From Pyrrhosoma nymphula (lineage: Eukaryota > Arthropoda > Insecta > Odonata > Coenagrionidae): a DNA stretch of 64,000 nt. The position numbers were made by a program, and so were the translations under genes. Positions within the stretch are counted from its first letter, which is position 1; each line of letters opens with the position of its first letter. Below the pieces are notes generated by a model that was given only the letters and a program-made list of their open reading frames with translations, ran no database searches and was not told the DNA's origin. This document shows positions 47,480 through 58,644 of this stretch, one piece after another. The DNA lies in the NCBI GenBank assembly GCA_963573305.1, contig OY754329.1, positions 45,280,417-45,344,416 of the forward strand, given 5' to 3'.

Positions 47480-47925
47480 TCACAGTGAAAAAATCATTCG
47501 CCTGGAGTGGCATTTTTTCACTAAGATTTTCACACAAATCATAACTCCCCTAAAGATACTGCGCTGCCAGTTCCGCAGCTCTATGAAGTTAAAATCTTGA
47601 GTTCATGATAGTTACACGGGAACCCTTCTAATGATTTCCTACATAGGTCATTTTTACCTGTATCCCGTACAACTTCCATGAACCTCTTGGGTCCCTTCCC
47701 GTATGACTACCATGAACCAAATCTTGTTCCATGTTGGTAATCAAAACTGTCTAGATTTGTCAAAGCTGACGTAGGTGGGATATGTAAAGTAGCGATGCGT
47801 AAGCGGTGGAAGAACCGATGAATGGAAAGTATGACTGAAATGCTCGTTTATCTGTTATTTTTGTGGACCGGTAAAGAAGATTACAGAATTATTACGCAGC
47901 TCAAATACTTTGCTACCCATTTGAG
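47480..47925. other. No recognisable feature
   Basis: Contains two close copies of CGTACAACTTCCATGAACC / CGTATGACTACCATGAACC (about 47670 and 47700), a short imperfect tandem. Confidence 0.3.
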
Positions 47926-47926
47926 G

Positions 47927-48085
47927 TAGACGGTGGCGCAGGGTGTAAACATGAGCGGACAGCGCTTGCCGCGGAAGCGGAACCGGCGAGAGTGGTCCCG
48001 TTTGCGGGAATTCCGGGTTTGAGTCGCTCTTTTCATTCCATTAGTTGACCTCCACGCTGAATTATTCACTCCCTCCTCCCTATTC
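47927..48085 (+). repeat. tRNA-derived SINE
   Basis: GGTGGCGCAGGGTGTAAAC resembles an A box and CCGGGTTTGAGTCGC a B box, about 55 nt apart, with GC-rich stem-forming sequence between. The body is short and undelimited. Confidence 0.45.
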
Positions 48086-48089
48086 TCCT

Positions 48090-49480
48090 CTCAACAAGGG
48101 TAGAGATTAGGTACAGTTTTGTGCCCTAAAGTACGGTACGAAATGTTTTCCTAGGTGCGGTGCAAAATTAAGATACTATTTTGCGCACTCTTTTGATTTA
48201 GTTTTTGTAGTATATCAACCAGAAATACGAATTCCACGCGGTCGTCAGCAGGCTGATCAGCAATCAGTTTTGTTTAGGGCAAGCCATGGACCACGCCCCT
48301 CCACACAAAGCAACGATGTAGCAAAATGTAACGCACCGTTTAATACTATTGCCTCGATTGACCAATACTTAAATGTATTAATTTATCAGTAAATTAGTAC
48401 ATATCCCTAAGTGCTATGAGCTTTTTTACGTGCAAAGATTTTTTTAGATGCTGAGGTGCAAAACAGTGGTACGGAGTATTTTTCGAACAATTACATAACG
48501 GTAAACTGGTCATTAGTTTGGTAGGAAATTAAGGTGCGAAAGTTTTTTTTCTACGAAATACGACAGCAAAATCGCTCAATATTTTACCCTTGCCTCTCAC
48601 CCCTCTTGAGAGAGATCAAACGGCAATGACAACGGACGAGCACCCCGCGGTGACCATGTGCCAGAACGCCCCGTCACGTCTGAAGGTGACAAATGAATGA
48701 TACGATGTCGGGGAGCAGCGAAAAAAGAATCTCGGGTAAGGAGAAGATAGTCCCGGGCGAAAAGAGGGTGGAAGGCCGCCTGTTGGCCGTATTCCAGGTT
48801 AAGCGTGCTACCCCAAGGTTACAAAAAAAACTTACCAAACTTAACACATCAAAAAAATGCCCCACAATTAACGCATGTAAAGTATCCTCCCACGTAAGTT
48901 ACTTGGTTTAACATAACAGATTATTGAATAAAATTGCTATCAGCTGTATGACAGTGTCCTTTTACGGTTAGTGTATGCCTGCTGTGGCGTCACCCCCTGC
49001 CACACACCCTTGAGGAGGCTTGCTGGGCACATCGTAGTTGTATATTCTTGTGCCAAGGTGCAAAAGCGCAAAAGCAAGGTGCAAAGCTGGATTTTGTGCA
49101 ACATTTTGGAATAATGCCTCGTGCAATAGTTTTTTAAACAAAATTGTTTGTGGCCTGTTGACCTGACAAGGATGTAGTACATCGAAGCCAGGGTCGTAAC
49201 TTAAGTTGTACTTCTTTGCGGAAAATTTATCCATCCATGATTTTTAAATTCCGCGCAGTAACGCCTGAATCTTCTGAATTTGGGAAGTATTTTGTTTTGT
49301 AAGTATACAGGCATGAATTCCGTATGCAAATGGAGTATCATTTGTTCAATGAGCTCATATTTCTTGTGCTCTCCACTTATTTCAATCTCCATTAATGGCA
49401 GCACTACTGCCAAGGGTGAACCAAATTCAGGCTACCTTTCGGTTAGCTACCTAAATTTCGAGGTGCCTTAAGACATGCTC
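48090..49480. other. No recognisable gene
   Basis: ORFs at 48693-48911 (+) and 48968-49234 (-) carry no motif. Confidence 0.3.
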
Positions 49481-49485
49481 CCAAA

Positions 49486-49546
49486 TGCCTAACGGGTTAG
49501 GACGTACTATCTTTATATCGCGCCTCCATACAATGGAGGCGCGATA
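49486..49546. repeat. Two adjacent short hairpins
   Basis: CCTAACGGGTTAGG (about 49487-49500) is a 6-bp-armed hairpin. It is followed by TATCGCGCCTCCAT (49516-49529) and its perfect inverse ATGGAGGCGCGATA (49533-49546) with a 3-nt loop. The second is GC-rich and stable. Confidence 0.6.
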
Positions 49547-49549
49547 CGC

Positions 49550-50095
49550 GAGGCGGGACCTTCCTGGAGCACGGACTTTGTCTCCCTCTTGTGGCGAAAT
49601 ATCTAAAATAAGGAAAACAAAAAAACAAATGAATGTGGTGAGAGCGCTCTCGGATGACAAAAGAATTTTCATCCTCTCCCACTGTCCCGCCCCGTTCCAC
49701 CGACTTCTACTCTTTATTTCTGTCAGTCTATCTCTCGCTCCCAGGCGAGGGAAACAGGTGTCAACTGACGGATGAGTGAAATCCCCTTCGCTTCCCTCTC
49801 CACGCGGTCTGGCGAGACAGATGAGGGGGAGAAGACGGATTAACTCGCACAGCGTAGCGATTTTTTTTTCTAGCGAGTAGGAGGAGAGAAGGATGTGACA
49901 GTGAAAGGGAGGGAAGATTCGCGCACATGTGTATGCTTGCTCACTCACATCTTCTTACTCATATACGCATTTGTATCCTGACAACGTGGGCGGTTGGGTA
50001 AAAAGAGTAATTATCCCCCTAAAATATTTAACGCTTGGATAATTTAAAATATAACTCCCTCTGGTGGTGCTCATTTTAATTTTTAAATATACATG
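49550..50095. other. No recognisable gene
   Basis: A 165-codon minus frame (49451-49948) overlaps two others; none has a motif. Composition is less AT-rich than the surroundings. Confidence 0.25.
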
Positions 50096-50097
50096 CA

Positions 50098-50280
50098 GGA
50101 CTGGGCAGTATTTCAAGTACCTACATGCATTTTAAATACGAATTGTAAGTACATACTTTTAGCATTTAGTGTTTAAAATACACCTCTAATAAGTATTTTG
50201 TATTTCTAATACGTATTTGAAGTATTTTCAGTACCTATTTAAAAATACTCAAAATATCTACTTCTGATAAATGTATACTG
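50098..50280. repeat. TATTT/AAATA-rich repeat, probable hAT MITE remnant
   Basis: Starts GGACTGGGCAGTATTT and continues with many direct and inverted copies of AAATAC/GTATTT. The CTGGGCAGTATTT start recalls hAT ends, but the matching right end was not found, so the copy seems truncated. Confidence 0.35.
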
Positions 50281-50681
50281 GTAACCATATTCCACTTTGT
50301 GACTTTTGCTACCAGTGATGCTCAGTTGAACCAAGGTGGACTGGAAATAATTTTGAATAATGAAATAATGCCATTATAGTTCATTCGCATAAAAAAGAAA
50401 TTTTTGATACAAATGAAAAGACATGGCCTCCTCCATTTTGCTAGTCTGCGCTGGGGCAGAACTCTGGTTGAAGAATTGCTCACTTCAGACGTAAAGAAAA
50501 ATCTCCGACAAGGGCATTGCGCCGCGCCAGTTGTGTCAATGCATCAAGCGTTCATCAGCCAATAGAATCGCGTTCATAAGTTCTGAGGTTATCGTTCCGC
50601 AGAGTCACCGGCGTCACTACATACTGCAGGAGATTTTGCTGAATCTCAAATCTGCGCAAGAGGGAAATTCAGATAAATGTA

Positions 50682-51030
50682 CAGTCACCGCATAAAGTCT
50701 GGCGACATAGACAACAGCGCCAAACAAGCGAAACTACGATTTTGTGTGGCTCCACTGATTCAAAAGTGGGGGGTGGGGAGGGAAGGAAGAGGAGGGGGGT
50801 AGGAAGGAGGTGAGTAAGGGGCCAGAGTAGTCGTGAATCGGAACCTCGTCTTGGAACCTAGACTTATGTCGTCCCATCGAACTGAGGGACTTGCTTACTT
50901 ACGTCCTTGCTTACTTCCCATAAGGATTGTAAACATGAGTGAACGAAATATTTGGAAGGAGCTTAGAGGCATGGCCGCAGAAATGTCTGTGCATCCATTC
51001 GACCTAATGCTGAAAGTCTGGAATTTGAAG
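50682..51030. repeat. Left long TIR (includes transposase start)
   Basis: Includes the G-rich tract GGTGGGGAGGGAAGG, a probable promoter region, the transposase ATG (50935) and about the first 32 codons. Similarity to the right repeat fades after GGAATTTGAAG at 51030. Confidence 0.85.
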
Positions 51031-52459
51031 GTTTTTAACCAGTTGAAGGAACGTCAGAGTGCTGGTATGCAACGACCTGCGAACAGAGAACCTTCTATTG
51101 CGGACAGAGAAGTAATGGTTAAATTAGTGGAAGCTGGACGTCCAGTTGCGGAAGTGGCAAGGGATTTGGGAGTCCATAGGAGCGTGGTATGGCGATGGGT
51201 GAAACGCGCTCGAGAGGGTGCTGCGGCTGGACTGAATAGTAGACCACGGAAAGGGAGACCTCGGTGCACAAGTAGAGAAGAAGACGAAGCGTTGGTTAAT
51301 CGCATGATAAATACACTTCTAACAAGTGGGGGTCTAGCATCATCCAGAAGAGCTATGGAAATGCAATGTAGTTACACGACTCTTAGAAATCGTATGTTTG
51401 AGCGCGGAATATTTCATTATCGTCCAGCTCGAAAGCCTGCCCTATGCGAAGAAGATAAGGAAATACGGTTGTAATTTGCCATGAATCATTTACATATCAG
51501 TCAGACCTTTTGGGATCTCACTATTGTTTGTGATGAGAAGGTATTCACCAGCAGCTATGAAGGGAGAATGAAACTGTGGCGTCCACCTCGATCCAGGTAA
51601 ATAAAAGTAGTCGATATTTTTAAGAATACTATTGACAATATTTATCATAACATTTGCACATTTACGTGCATTCATTGATAAGGCCATACTAACAGTGGTT
51701 TGATTATTAAAATCTGTTCGTGCTTCCCACTAATGGTACGGAGCCTTCAATTTCTAAACTAAGGGTTATAATTTGAAGGCACAACAAAATCAAGGGTATG
51801 AATTCCTTGTTTTTAATAGTCTCAACATAGGGAGTGGAGATTTCTTTGTGGAGAGATTTCATATAATTCAATCAGATTTATTCATGGCAAACCTATGGAC
51901 TTTAATTAATTTCTTAATTTCATACCAAGAAAACTTAAATGTTTTGCAGGTTTGCTCCGCAGCATATATTAAAATCTACAAAATCCGGACGTATATCAAT
52001 GAGTTTTTGGGGTGCAATGTCAGCCACCGGCCATGGTCCTCTAGTGAGGACACCACCGAGGATGACAGCCGTAATATATGCAGAGGTTTTAGAGAACCAT
52101 CTGCTTCCCTACTGCAAAGATATTGTGCCTGAGGGAGAGGGTGTAATCCTTATTCAGGACAATTCACCTGTCCACACCGCTCGCATAGTGAAGAAAGTTT
52201 TCAGTCGGAACCTGGAGATTGATGTCCTTCCTTGGCCAGCAAGATCATCGGATTTAAATCCAATTGAAAATCTTGGGGCATCATGGTTCAAGAATGGAAG
52301 TGAAGCACTGCAAGGACGGATGAGTCGTTGCTAAATCACGCGTTGGATATATGGCAATCGGTCCAGCGACGACCTTCAATATGTGAGAATTTAGTGAAGT
52401 CCATGCGTAATCGACTTCAAAACGTCATTTATGCTGGAGGAGAAACCACCAAATATTGA
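50935..52459 (+). pseudogene. Tc1/mariner-like transposase with intron, inactivated
   Basis: Start chosen at 50935 (MSERNIWKEL); the frame is also open 34 codons upstream. A helix-turn-helix spans about residues 60-100 (ADREVMVKLVEAGRPVAEVA, SVVWRWVKR), followed by a basic RPRKGRPR linker and a second HTH-like region (SSRRAMEMQCSYTTLRNRM). The catalytic acids are D in TIVCDEKVF (51532-51534), D in LIQDNSPVHTA (52158-52160) and E in LNPIEN (52266-52268). Exactly 35 residues separate the last two. An intron (51597-51949) splits the catalytic domain after PPRSR. Lesions: TAA at 51472-51474 between EIRL and FAMNH; a one-base loss after NPIENL (near 52274-52277); TGA near 52300. The restored tail runs to TGA 52457-52459. 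When intact it would cut and paste the element at TA sites. Confidence 0.85.
51597..51949 (+). other. Inferred intron in the Tc1-like transposase, 353 nt
   Basis: Donor CCAG|GTAAAT and acceptor GTTTTGCAG|G. Removing it joins ...RSR to FAPQHILKS in phase 2 and restores the continuous catalytic domain. AT-rich, with stops in all useful frames. An alternative is a later insertion that happens to end in GT and AG, which is less likely. Confidence 0.7.
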
Positions 52460-52708
52460 ATAAAATGTTCAACGCAACAAAAATGCTGTTTTATTTTAAA
52501 AAATACGAATCTTTCGAAAAAAAATAATATTGATCTTGTATTACGGAGAGAGTGGCTACTTATATAATTACTAATATATTTCATCATTTTGAATTGTAAA
52601 CAACATTCGAAATATTTAATTAATAATATTTTCTGACTCATGTCAATTTTCCCTGTAGTACGCTGTTTTTCCACAAGGTCATTTGAAGGAATTCCAAAAT
52701 AATACGAG

Positions 52709-53041
52709 CTTCAAATTCCTGACTCTCAGAAATGCATTGAATGGATGCACAAAGAGTTCTGCGGCCATGCCTCTAAGCTCCTTCCAAATATTTCGTTCGC
52801 TCATGTTTACACTACTTATGGGAAATACGCAAGTCCCTCAGTTCGATGGGACGACATAAGTCTCGGTTCCAAGACGAGGTTACGATTCACGACTACTCTG
52901 GCCCCTTACTCACCTCCTTCCTACCCCCTCCTCTTTCTTCCCCGCCCACCCCCCCACTTTTGAATCAGTGGAGCCACACAAAATCGTAGTTTTGCTTATT
53001 TGTCGCTGTTGTCGATGTCGCCAGACTTTATGCGGCGACTG
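52709..53041. repeat. Right long TIR
   Basis: The reverse complement contains a second copy of the promoter region and of the transposase N-terminus (ATGAGCGAACGAAAT at about 52795-52809, minus strand). Confidence 0.85.
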
Positions 53042-53044
53042 TAC

Positions 53045-53580
53045 ATTTACGAAGGGGTATGCGTAATGTTCCTATTTCGTCTAAATTTCTGCATTATGGT
53101 TACCTGAACATATAACACTATCGTTTTTCCACATAGCGCAGTTCTTGAAATCGTTGTCTTGAAAAATCGTGGTATTCATAAAACATATAAAACTGAGAAT
53201 AACTACGTTTTTTGTGTGAATCCCAAACTCTTGGAGATAGTTCCACGCCATAGTTTTCTGAAATACAATTTCTGTGAACTCCGGATAATTTGTGGGTTGA
53301 ATGTGCTTTTTCCTCATTTTGCATGCATGGTTTTCATTCCGTTTATTTTTCTACCATTTTCAATCAGTAAAAAATGTTTATTTATTTATTACGTAGTATT
53401 ACTCACTATTGCCTACTAATCAGAAATTATGAGCAAGGTGCGTCATAAAATTAACTAATTTTGGAAGAAGGGATAAAAAAATTGTATATGGGAAGAAGTA
53501 TGAGTCATTGAGCCAGGGGTTGATGATCACCACATGTTCCACTCATGTTTTTGATGGTGCAAGTGTCAAAACTTTTTGAC
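53045..53580. other. No recognisable feature
   Basis: AT-rich; overlapping ORFs at 53081-53324 (-) and 53159-53419 (+) are unassigned. Confidence 0.3.
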
Positions 53581-53584
53581 AAAT

Positions 53585-54602
53585 ATAAAACAGATGGTCA
53601 GAGTAGGTGAAAGTCTCTCTGAATATGCTTCTCTAATGTCAAAGATTTCGGATGATTGTATTGTGTACCGGAAAGTAAGTGGCATAGCCGATCGTTAAAT
53701 TCATCAAAATGATTTAAACAAAATAATGGAATGGGAAACGATAAATATCATATAAATTTTGCGTTGTCTCATTTACGAGGCGTAGAAGAGATTTAGATAC
53801 CGATGCCATTGAGTGGAAAATCAGAAATAGCGAGATGCGTTGAGATGATACGCTCAAGTATCTAGGTGTGACCATAAATAAAGTATTAGGTTGGGTGTAA
53901 CATATTCAAAAAGTTACGGGAAATGTTTCAAATCACTGCATTTCATCATGCTAACGTAAAGAAAACATCGAAGGAAGTAAAAAAGGTGGCGTACAAAACG
54001 ATTGTATGACGAATATTGAAGTTCGTATCGAGCGCATGGAACCCGCACGAGAGAGGGCAAGTGAAAACGTGGAGAAAGTGCAAAGGAAGGCGGCACGTTA
54101 CGTTAGGCAGGCACGATAGATGCGACAGCGTGAGTGATATGCTGAATATATTGAGCTGGGAAATTCCTGAGGAAAAGTGGGCAGCGTACAGGCTAGGAAA
54201 CCTGTACAAGGCCTACAGAAAAGAAAAGGGATTGGAGGAAATCAGTAAAAGACTACTCGAGCCAAAACGAATCGGAAAAAAACGATCATAGGTTTAAAAT
54301 AAGGGCTCGGCAGCAAATAACCGACATAGGAAAAATTTCCTCTGTAAACAGGACTCAGACGATAGAGGAGTGGAATGCCTTAACTGTAGAAGACTTAAAC
54401 CCTTTCCCAAAATGTTATAGTAAGGAGTTCAAGAAGAGACTTCGTCTCACTAACTGAAATATGAAAAGATAATTCTTTTTTTCCTTATTGTAGTTCCACC
54501 ATTGTGAGTCACTAGGTTTTGAAAGAGTTTTTACGCTTTGCCTAAATTGGCCATTACCACCAGGCAAAATTCCCAATGTACTGTGGATGGATAAATAAAT
54601 AG
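53585..54602 (+). pseudogene. CR1/Jockey-like LINE, 5'-truncated, degraded
   Basis: Begins within the reverse transcriptase palm: ESLSEYASLMSKISDDCIVY, where ISDD stands at the YADD/FADD catalytic site. It goes on through LKYLGVTINK, HIQKVTGN, LKFVSSAWNPHERGQVK, VQRKAARYV, NLYKAYRKEKGLEEISKRLL and, after frameshifts, WNALTVEDLNPFPKCYSKEF. The YLGV...SSAWNPH...VQRRAARYV...WNxLP order is that of CR1/Jockey-group elements and differs from the other LINE group here. Multiple stops and frameshifts. The 3' end is marked by GGATAAATAAATA (to 54602). Confidence 0.75.
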
Positions 54603-54604
54603 GT

Positions 54605-54915
54605 TCTATGTCAGCAATGAGCATCTCGCAGAATTAGTATGCTAGGAACGTTCACCATTGGCTAATGTCATTTCCGCGTGCAGTATTATTTTTCATACTA
54701 CCGTAACTTCCACCGCCCCAATACGTGTTGCAGCGATCGTCGGCGACTCTCCGACCCCCAAGTTCGTAATCGCAGGGGCCGGAGTTTCAACGCTGGCGGT
54801 ACGAAAACTCAGCCCGGCGCGGCGGTGTGACATCATCTTACCGGCCGCAACAGTACCCTTAGTACCTCTTCCACATCACTCACCCATGACTTTATTCTTG
54901 TTGCCTTTTCTTTCG
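54605..54915. other. No recognisable feature
   Basis: Holds part of a 132-codon chance-like ORF (54658-55056) that runs through the tRNA relic. Confidence 0.3.
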
Positions 54916-54916
54916 C

Positions 54917-54988
54917 AAAGATGTGGTCTAGTGGTTAGGATATCTGGCTTTCACCCAGAATGCCCGTGTTCGATTCCCGACATGGGAA
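54917..54988 (+). pseudogene. tRNA-Glu (UUC) pseudogene
   Basis: GTGGTCTAGTGGTTAGGAT (D arm, A box), CTGGCTTTCACCCAG (anticodon arm, UUC) and GTTCGATTCCC (T arm, B box) match eukaryotic tRNA-Glu. The 5' acceptor strand AAAGATG pairs with CATGGGA at only 3 of 7 positions, and the T stem has two mismatches. A T7 pol III terminator-like run follows at 54991. A functional tRNA is therefore unlikely. Confidence 0.75.
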
Positions 54989-54999
54989 CATTTTTTTGC

Positions 55000-55370
55000 T
55001 GTGGGGGAGACTCCTCGACTGCTAATCATGAGGTTACGTGTTTTTGTCCCGACTGATTGGATTTTCCCCCTCAAGAGTAATGAATGTTAGTAAAAATTTG
55101 AATGAGTAAATTGTAAGTGTTCTTGAAGGTAAGGTCCAGGCTTTTCAGTCCTAAATTCGTTCGATATTTTAGACAATATTTATTTCTGGCAATAAAATAA
55201 AAGTACGAGTGTATGGAGTTTGGTGTGTCACGGTAGAACAACGTATCTCGAAAATGGAAAATTTCTGACTTCAAACTTAGACCGTTATCCGGAGGATCGA
55301 GATAACCCGGGGGGCGGGTTGGTGATGGAAAATAAGTTTTTAGGTGCAGAATTAATTTGAAAATTAGATT
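55000..55370. other. No recognisable feature
   Basis: A minus frame (55071-55430) has no motif. Confidence 0.3.
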
Positions 55371-55374
55371 TATT

Positions 55375-55797
55375 AGCCCAAAACTGCGACCAGAGCACAA
55401 AGAAAACGAAACCCGTCGCCCAAGAGACAAAGGTGATGGGACGGGGGAATGGAAAGGATAAGCTGGAGCCTTACATCAGGGAAGTCGGGGCTCGAGGAAG
55501 ACGACCCAGGCTGGCGTTGGCCAGAACAGCAGACGTCCACCAGGGCAGCGGCGGGCGAGCGAGGGCGTATGCACCAGCAACCGACAAAGCCGATATCCAA
55601 AGCCAGAAAGAGAGTGGTCGGTCCACGCGCCAGGTCCGCCGCCACCGGCAACGGCAGGACGTGGTACTGGCATGGCAGGGAACCCCGGTTAAGTGACCCG
55701 GGTTCGGGTCGATTAAAACCCGTGTTCGACACGAAGGACGGGCCCACCGGGTCTTTGGGCTGTTTTAACCCGTGCCGCCCTATTCGTCACGAAGGAC
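55375..55797. other. GC-rich block of unknown nature
   Basis: Sharply higher G+C than its flanks, with overlapping long ORFs: plus 55433-55696 and 55449-55853, minus 55373-55747 and 55476-55673. The plus frames are Arg/Gly-rich. It contains CCGGGTTCGGGTCG-type words. Not recognised; possibly the 5' part of a retroelement or rDNA-like or foreign GC-rich DNA. It abuts foldback H. Confidence 0.3.
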
Positions 55798-55919
55798 CCC
55801 ACACAGCACATTTCCGTTTTAAAACGTTTTTTTTAGTCTCAAAACTGTCTTAAAACGGTTTTTTTTTTACAGTTTTGAGACTTAAAAAAACGTTTTAAAA
55901 CGGAAATGTGCTGTGTGGG
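55798..55919. mobile_element. Foldback element H, 122 bp
   Basis: Arms CCCACACAGCACATTTCCG... (from 55798) and their inverse (to 55919) are about 50 bp long and almost perfect. They include CGTTTTAAAACG palindromes and AGTCTCAAAACTGT. The centre is T-rich. Confidence 0.7.
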
Positions 55920-58435
55920 ACGGATCAAACTGTTCACTTAATTTTTGTAATCACGACATAACGACGACAAAATCAGGTACCTTGAGACACATCAACAGTG
56001 TACCAGGTGATGAAGCTTTAGACGTCGAAACACGAGCCGTGATTATAAAAATTGAAGTGGACAGTAATAAATCAGTGCTTTTTTCATTTTTACTACGGAT
56101 AATAAAATTGGGACACTCCCAAAAAAATGCACTCTGGATAGGCTCTTTCATTTCCGCTCTTATTTTTTCGCAAATCGTACTTGAAATACTTAGACTAGTA
56201 AGTAGTTAATCTTCAGCTGCGTTAGTAGTAGGTAAGGTAGTTGGATTTTGAGCTGCGAGAATATGCAATATATATACTGTGTTCGCGTGAAGTTAAAACT
56301 TCACCTGAAAGCAGTAGCAATCTTTTCCCACCCGGAACACGTATTGTAATCCCTCGGCATCCATGCTTGCGTCAAGCTTCAAGAATGTGACCTTTTGAGA
56401 ATATAATTTGAACCCAGAAGGGCTGTGATGAAGCTTCACTAACAATGAATCTGTCGAAATCGAGATTTGCTGTTGTGGTTATCTTGAAGCTATAATTGGT
56501 ATCAGCTTTACTTCTACGTTGTTTCGACTTCCCATTTCTGTCACCCTCCACAAAAAATAATACTTTACACGCAATTCATTTTTTCGCCTTGATCCTGTTT
56601 CCTTATAGATCATTCATGTTGTCTTTCGTTGATAATATTTTCATGTTGCTTATTATTCTATAGTTTTCTTTATCCAAGCACTCGCTTCCTATTAAAAATT
56701 CGGTGGAAGTCAACTTTCATCTCTCCTGTAATTTTAGTTTTTATGTTTTGAATTGATTTTTTATCACTGTAATAATATGTTCATTCTAGCTATAATAATG
56801 TTTAACGCCAGCGTTTCGTTAATTCTCCAATGGTGGTTTTGGAGGCATGTTGCATGCAAGCATGTTTCACGACTTCACGACTACCCTCATACATGGATGC
56901 CAAAAAGTTTCGAAGATTTTTAAGGCATAGTTGGAATTTTGCGCAATATTTTAAGTATCAATTGAAGAGCTTTAATCCTATCAATGATATTAAAGTGCAT
57001 CTAAAACATAAAAGTAAAATCAAGAAAAAATTACGTCAAAGATGATTCGCCTAGTTGTATTTCCTGTCGTATAAGTTATTTTTAGGCCAAATACATACCG
57101 TAAGATCTTACTTATTTTAGCCCACTCCACTTTCCCACTCCAGTTCATTCTAAAAATATGTTTGAATCAGTCAATTTGTGCTCTGTGACATTAATTATTT
57201 TTCATATTACGTTTTCGAGTTCCGACTTTGTGTCATATGAATTGAAGATGCGTTAATCAAATAGAAATTCCCTTTTAATTGTCTTTTTAAGTTGGGCCAA
57301 TTTTGACCCAACCTGGGGTTAATTTGTCCCACTCACAATCTTTCATGGTTTTGTAGTTTGTTTGTTTACTAATGGGTCAATGTTACCCCTAGAAGAAAGT
57401 TACCCCGTCACATTACGCTCACATGCTTTTAAGAATTACTTTCTTGTAAGCAAAATGTCTGAAAAATAACAAAAATAGCAAATATATGAGTTAAATAATA
57501 GTAACAATTCATTGATTTGATTTGCAGATGATATCATTGTTTTTATTACGACTAACTACTCTTTTTAGAGTGCGGGCCAAAGTCCCCATCTTACGGTAGG
57601 TACTATCATTTACCAAGTATTTATTAGCGTGTTTGCCGAATAATGTTGTGGATGTGTTTCCTCTGAGAACCGAATTATGTTGTCAAGGACTAAAAGAGAG
57701 TTGTTTTCGAGACGAAAAGCCTCATGCCTCCCCATCCATCAGCGATCACTCGTGATTTCTCTCAACCTGTTGGTATTTGTTATCTTCCACTTTTCTTGAA
57801 GTGTTTGTTGGAATCTTGTGCGAAACTTCGCTCGTATACGCTTTTATTCCTATACTGAAACACTAACAGGTACTGCCTGCAACACTACCGTAAATGTTTA
57901 TAGCGTGGCACGCCTTCTGGTGAGTCGGGAATGTGCGCGATTGAAATTAATAAATGAAATGAAACTAACAAAATAAAACAACATATCTATTGCCCATTAT
58001 TTGCCAAGTATTTATGAGTGTGTATTGATATTTTTTTCGCTCTTTAATTCTGTTCTAGCGTTCATTTCTTATTTTGGAGGCATTTTGACGTTTTTCCTGA
58101 AATTCAGATTTTTTTCTACATTTCGCAAATTATATCTCTCTATAAACAAAACGAACGATGTCAGGGGTAACTGTGTGAAGTTTTTCCATCATATATCTCT
58201 CAATATTTTTACCCTTAACGAATACATTTTTATCGTGGAATTACCCATTGCAACTGTCTAAACGTTTTCAAATGAACATACTCGCGAACTCCTCGCTCGA
58301 CTTTACGTCGAGCTACGCTAATTTCTAGGCCTGAGACCTAAGGAAATAATTTCTAGATCGGAACCTAGGCAATGGCGAAAATTTCGAATGGAGCAGATAA
58401 GCCGCCGAAACTATTTTCATTTTATTTTCAGCCTA
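55920..58435. other. No recognisable gene
   Basis: AT-rich. Two loose copies of a TTTNCCAAGTATTTATNAG segment lie at about 57610 and 57998. Short ORFs only. Confidence 0.3.
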
Positions 58436-58439
58436 AGTA

Positions 58440-58640
58440 CAAAGAGACTCGACTTTGTTTAAGGTTGAGCGGACGAAGACCGGAGAAAAATGCTGGGAAC
58501 TGCATACCAAAGCCTCGGAGACCTATGGAAGGACATTATCTTGGGTTTTTTAATTCCCGTCACTCGTATTTGAACCATGGACCCTCAAGTCAGCAGCTGA
58601 ATTCTGACCTATTGAACTACCACGCCTGCTATATTTTATG
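58440..58640 (-). repeat. tRNA-derived SINE
   Basis: The minus strand reads GGCGTGGTAGTTCAATAGG (A box region), then CATGGTTCAAATACG (B box-like, one base off) about 45 nt later. The sequence after it, with CCGAGGCTTTGG, forms the body. Confidence 0.5.
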
Positions 58641-58644
58641 GCCG

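Larger units (their letters stand above)
50682..53041 (+). mobile_element. Tc1/mariner-like transposon, full length, 2.36 kb
   Basis: The ends read CAGTCACCGCATAAAGTCTG and its near-inverse, flanked by TA (50680-50681; 53042-53043). The terminal inverted repeats are exceptionally long: 50682-51030 on the left and 52709-53041 on the right. They differ by scattered substitutions and a ~16-bp extra segment on the left near 50893-50910. The transposase lies on the plus strand and begins inside the left repeat. Confidence 0.9.

Noticed and set aside
49451..49948. Minus-strand ORF of 165 codons
   Set aside because: Crosses a perfect hairpin and overlaps two other frames; no motif.
54917..54988. 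Functional tRNA-Glu gene
   Set aside because: The acceptor stem has four mismatches and the T stem two.
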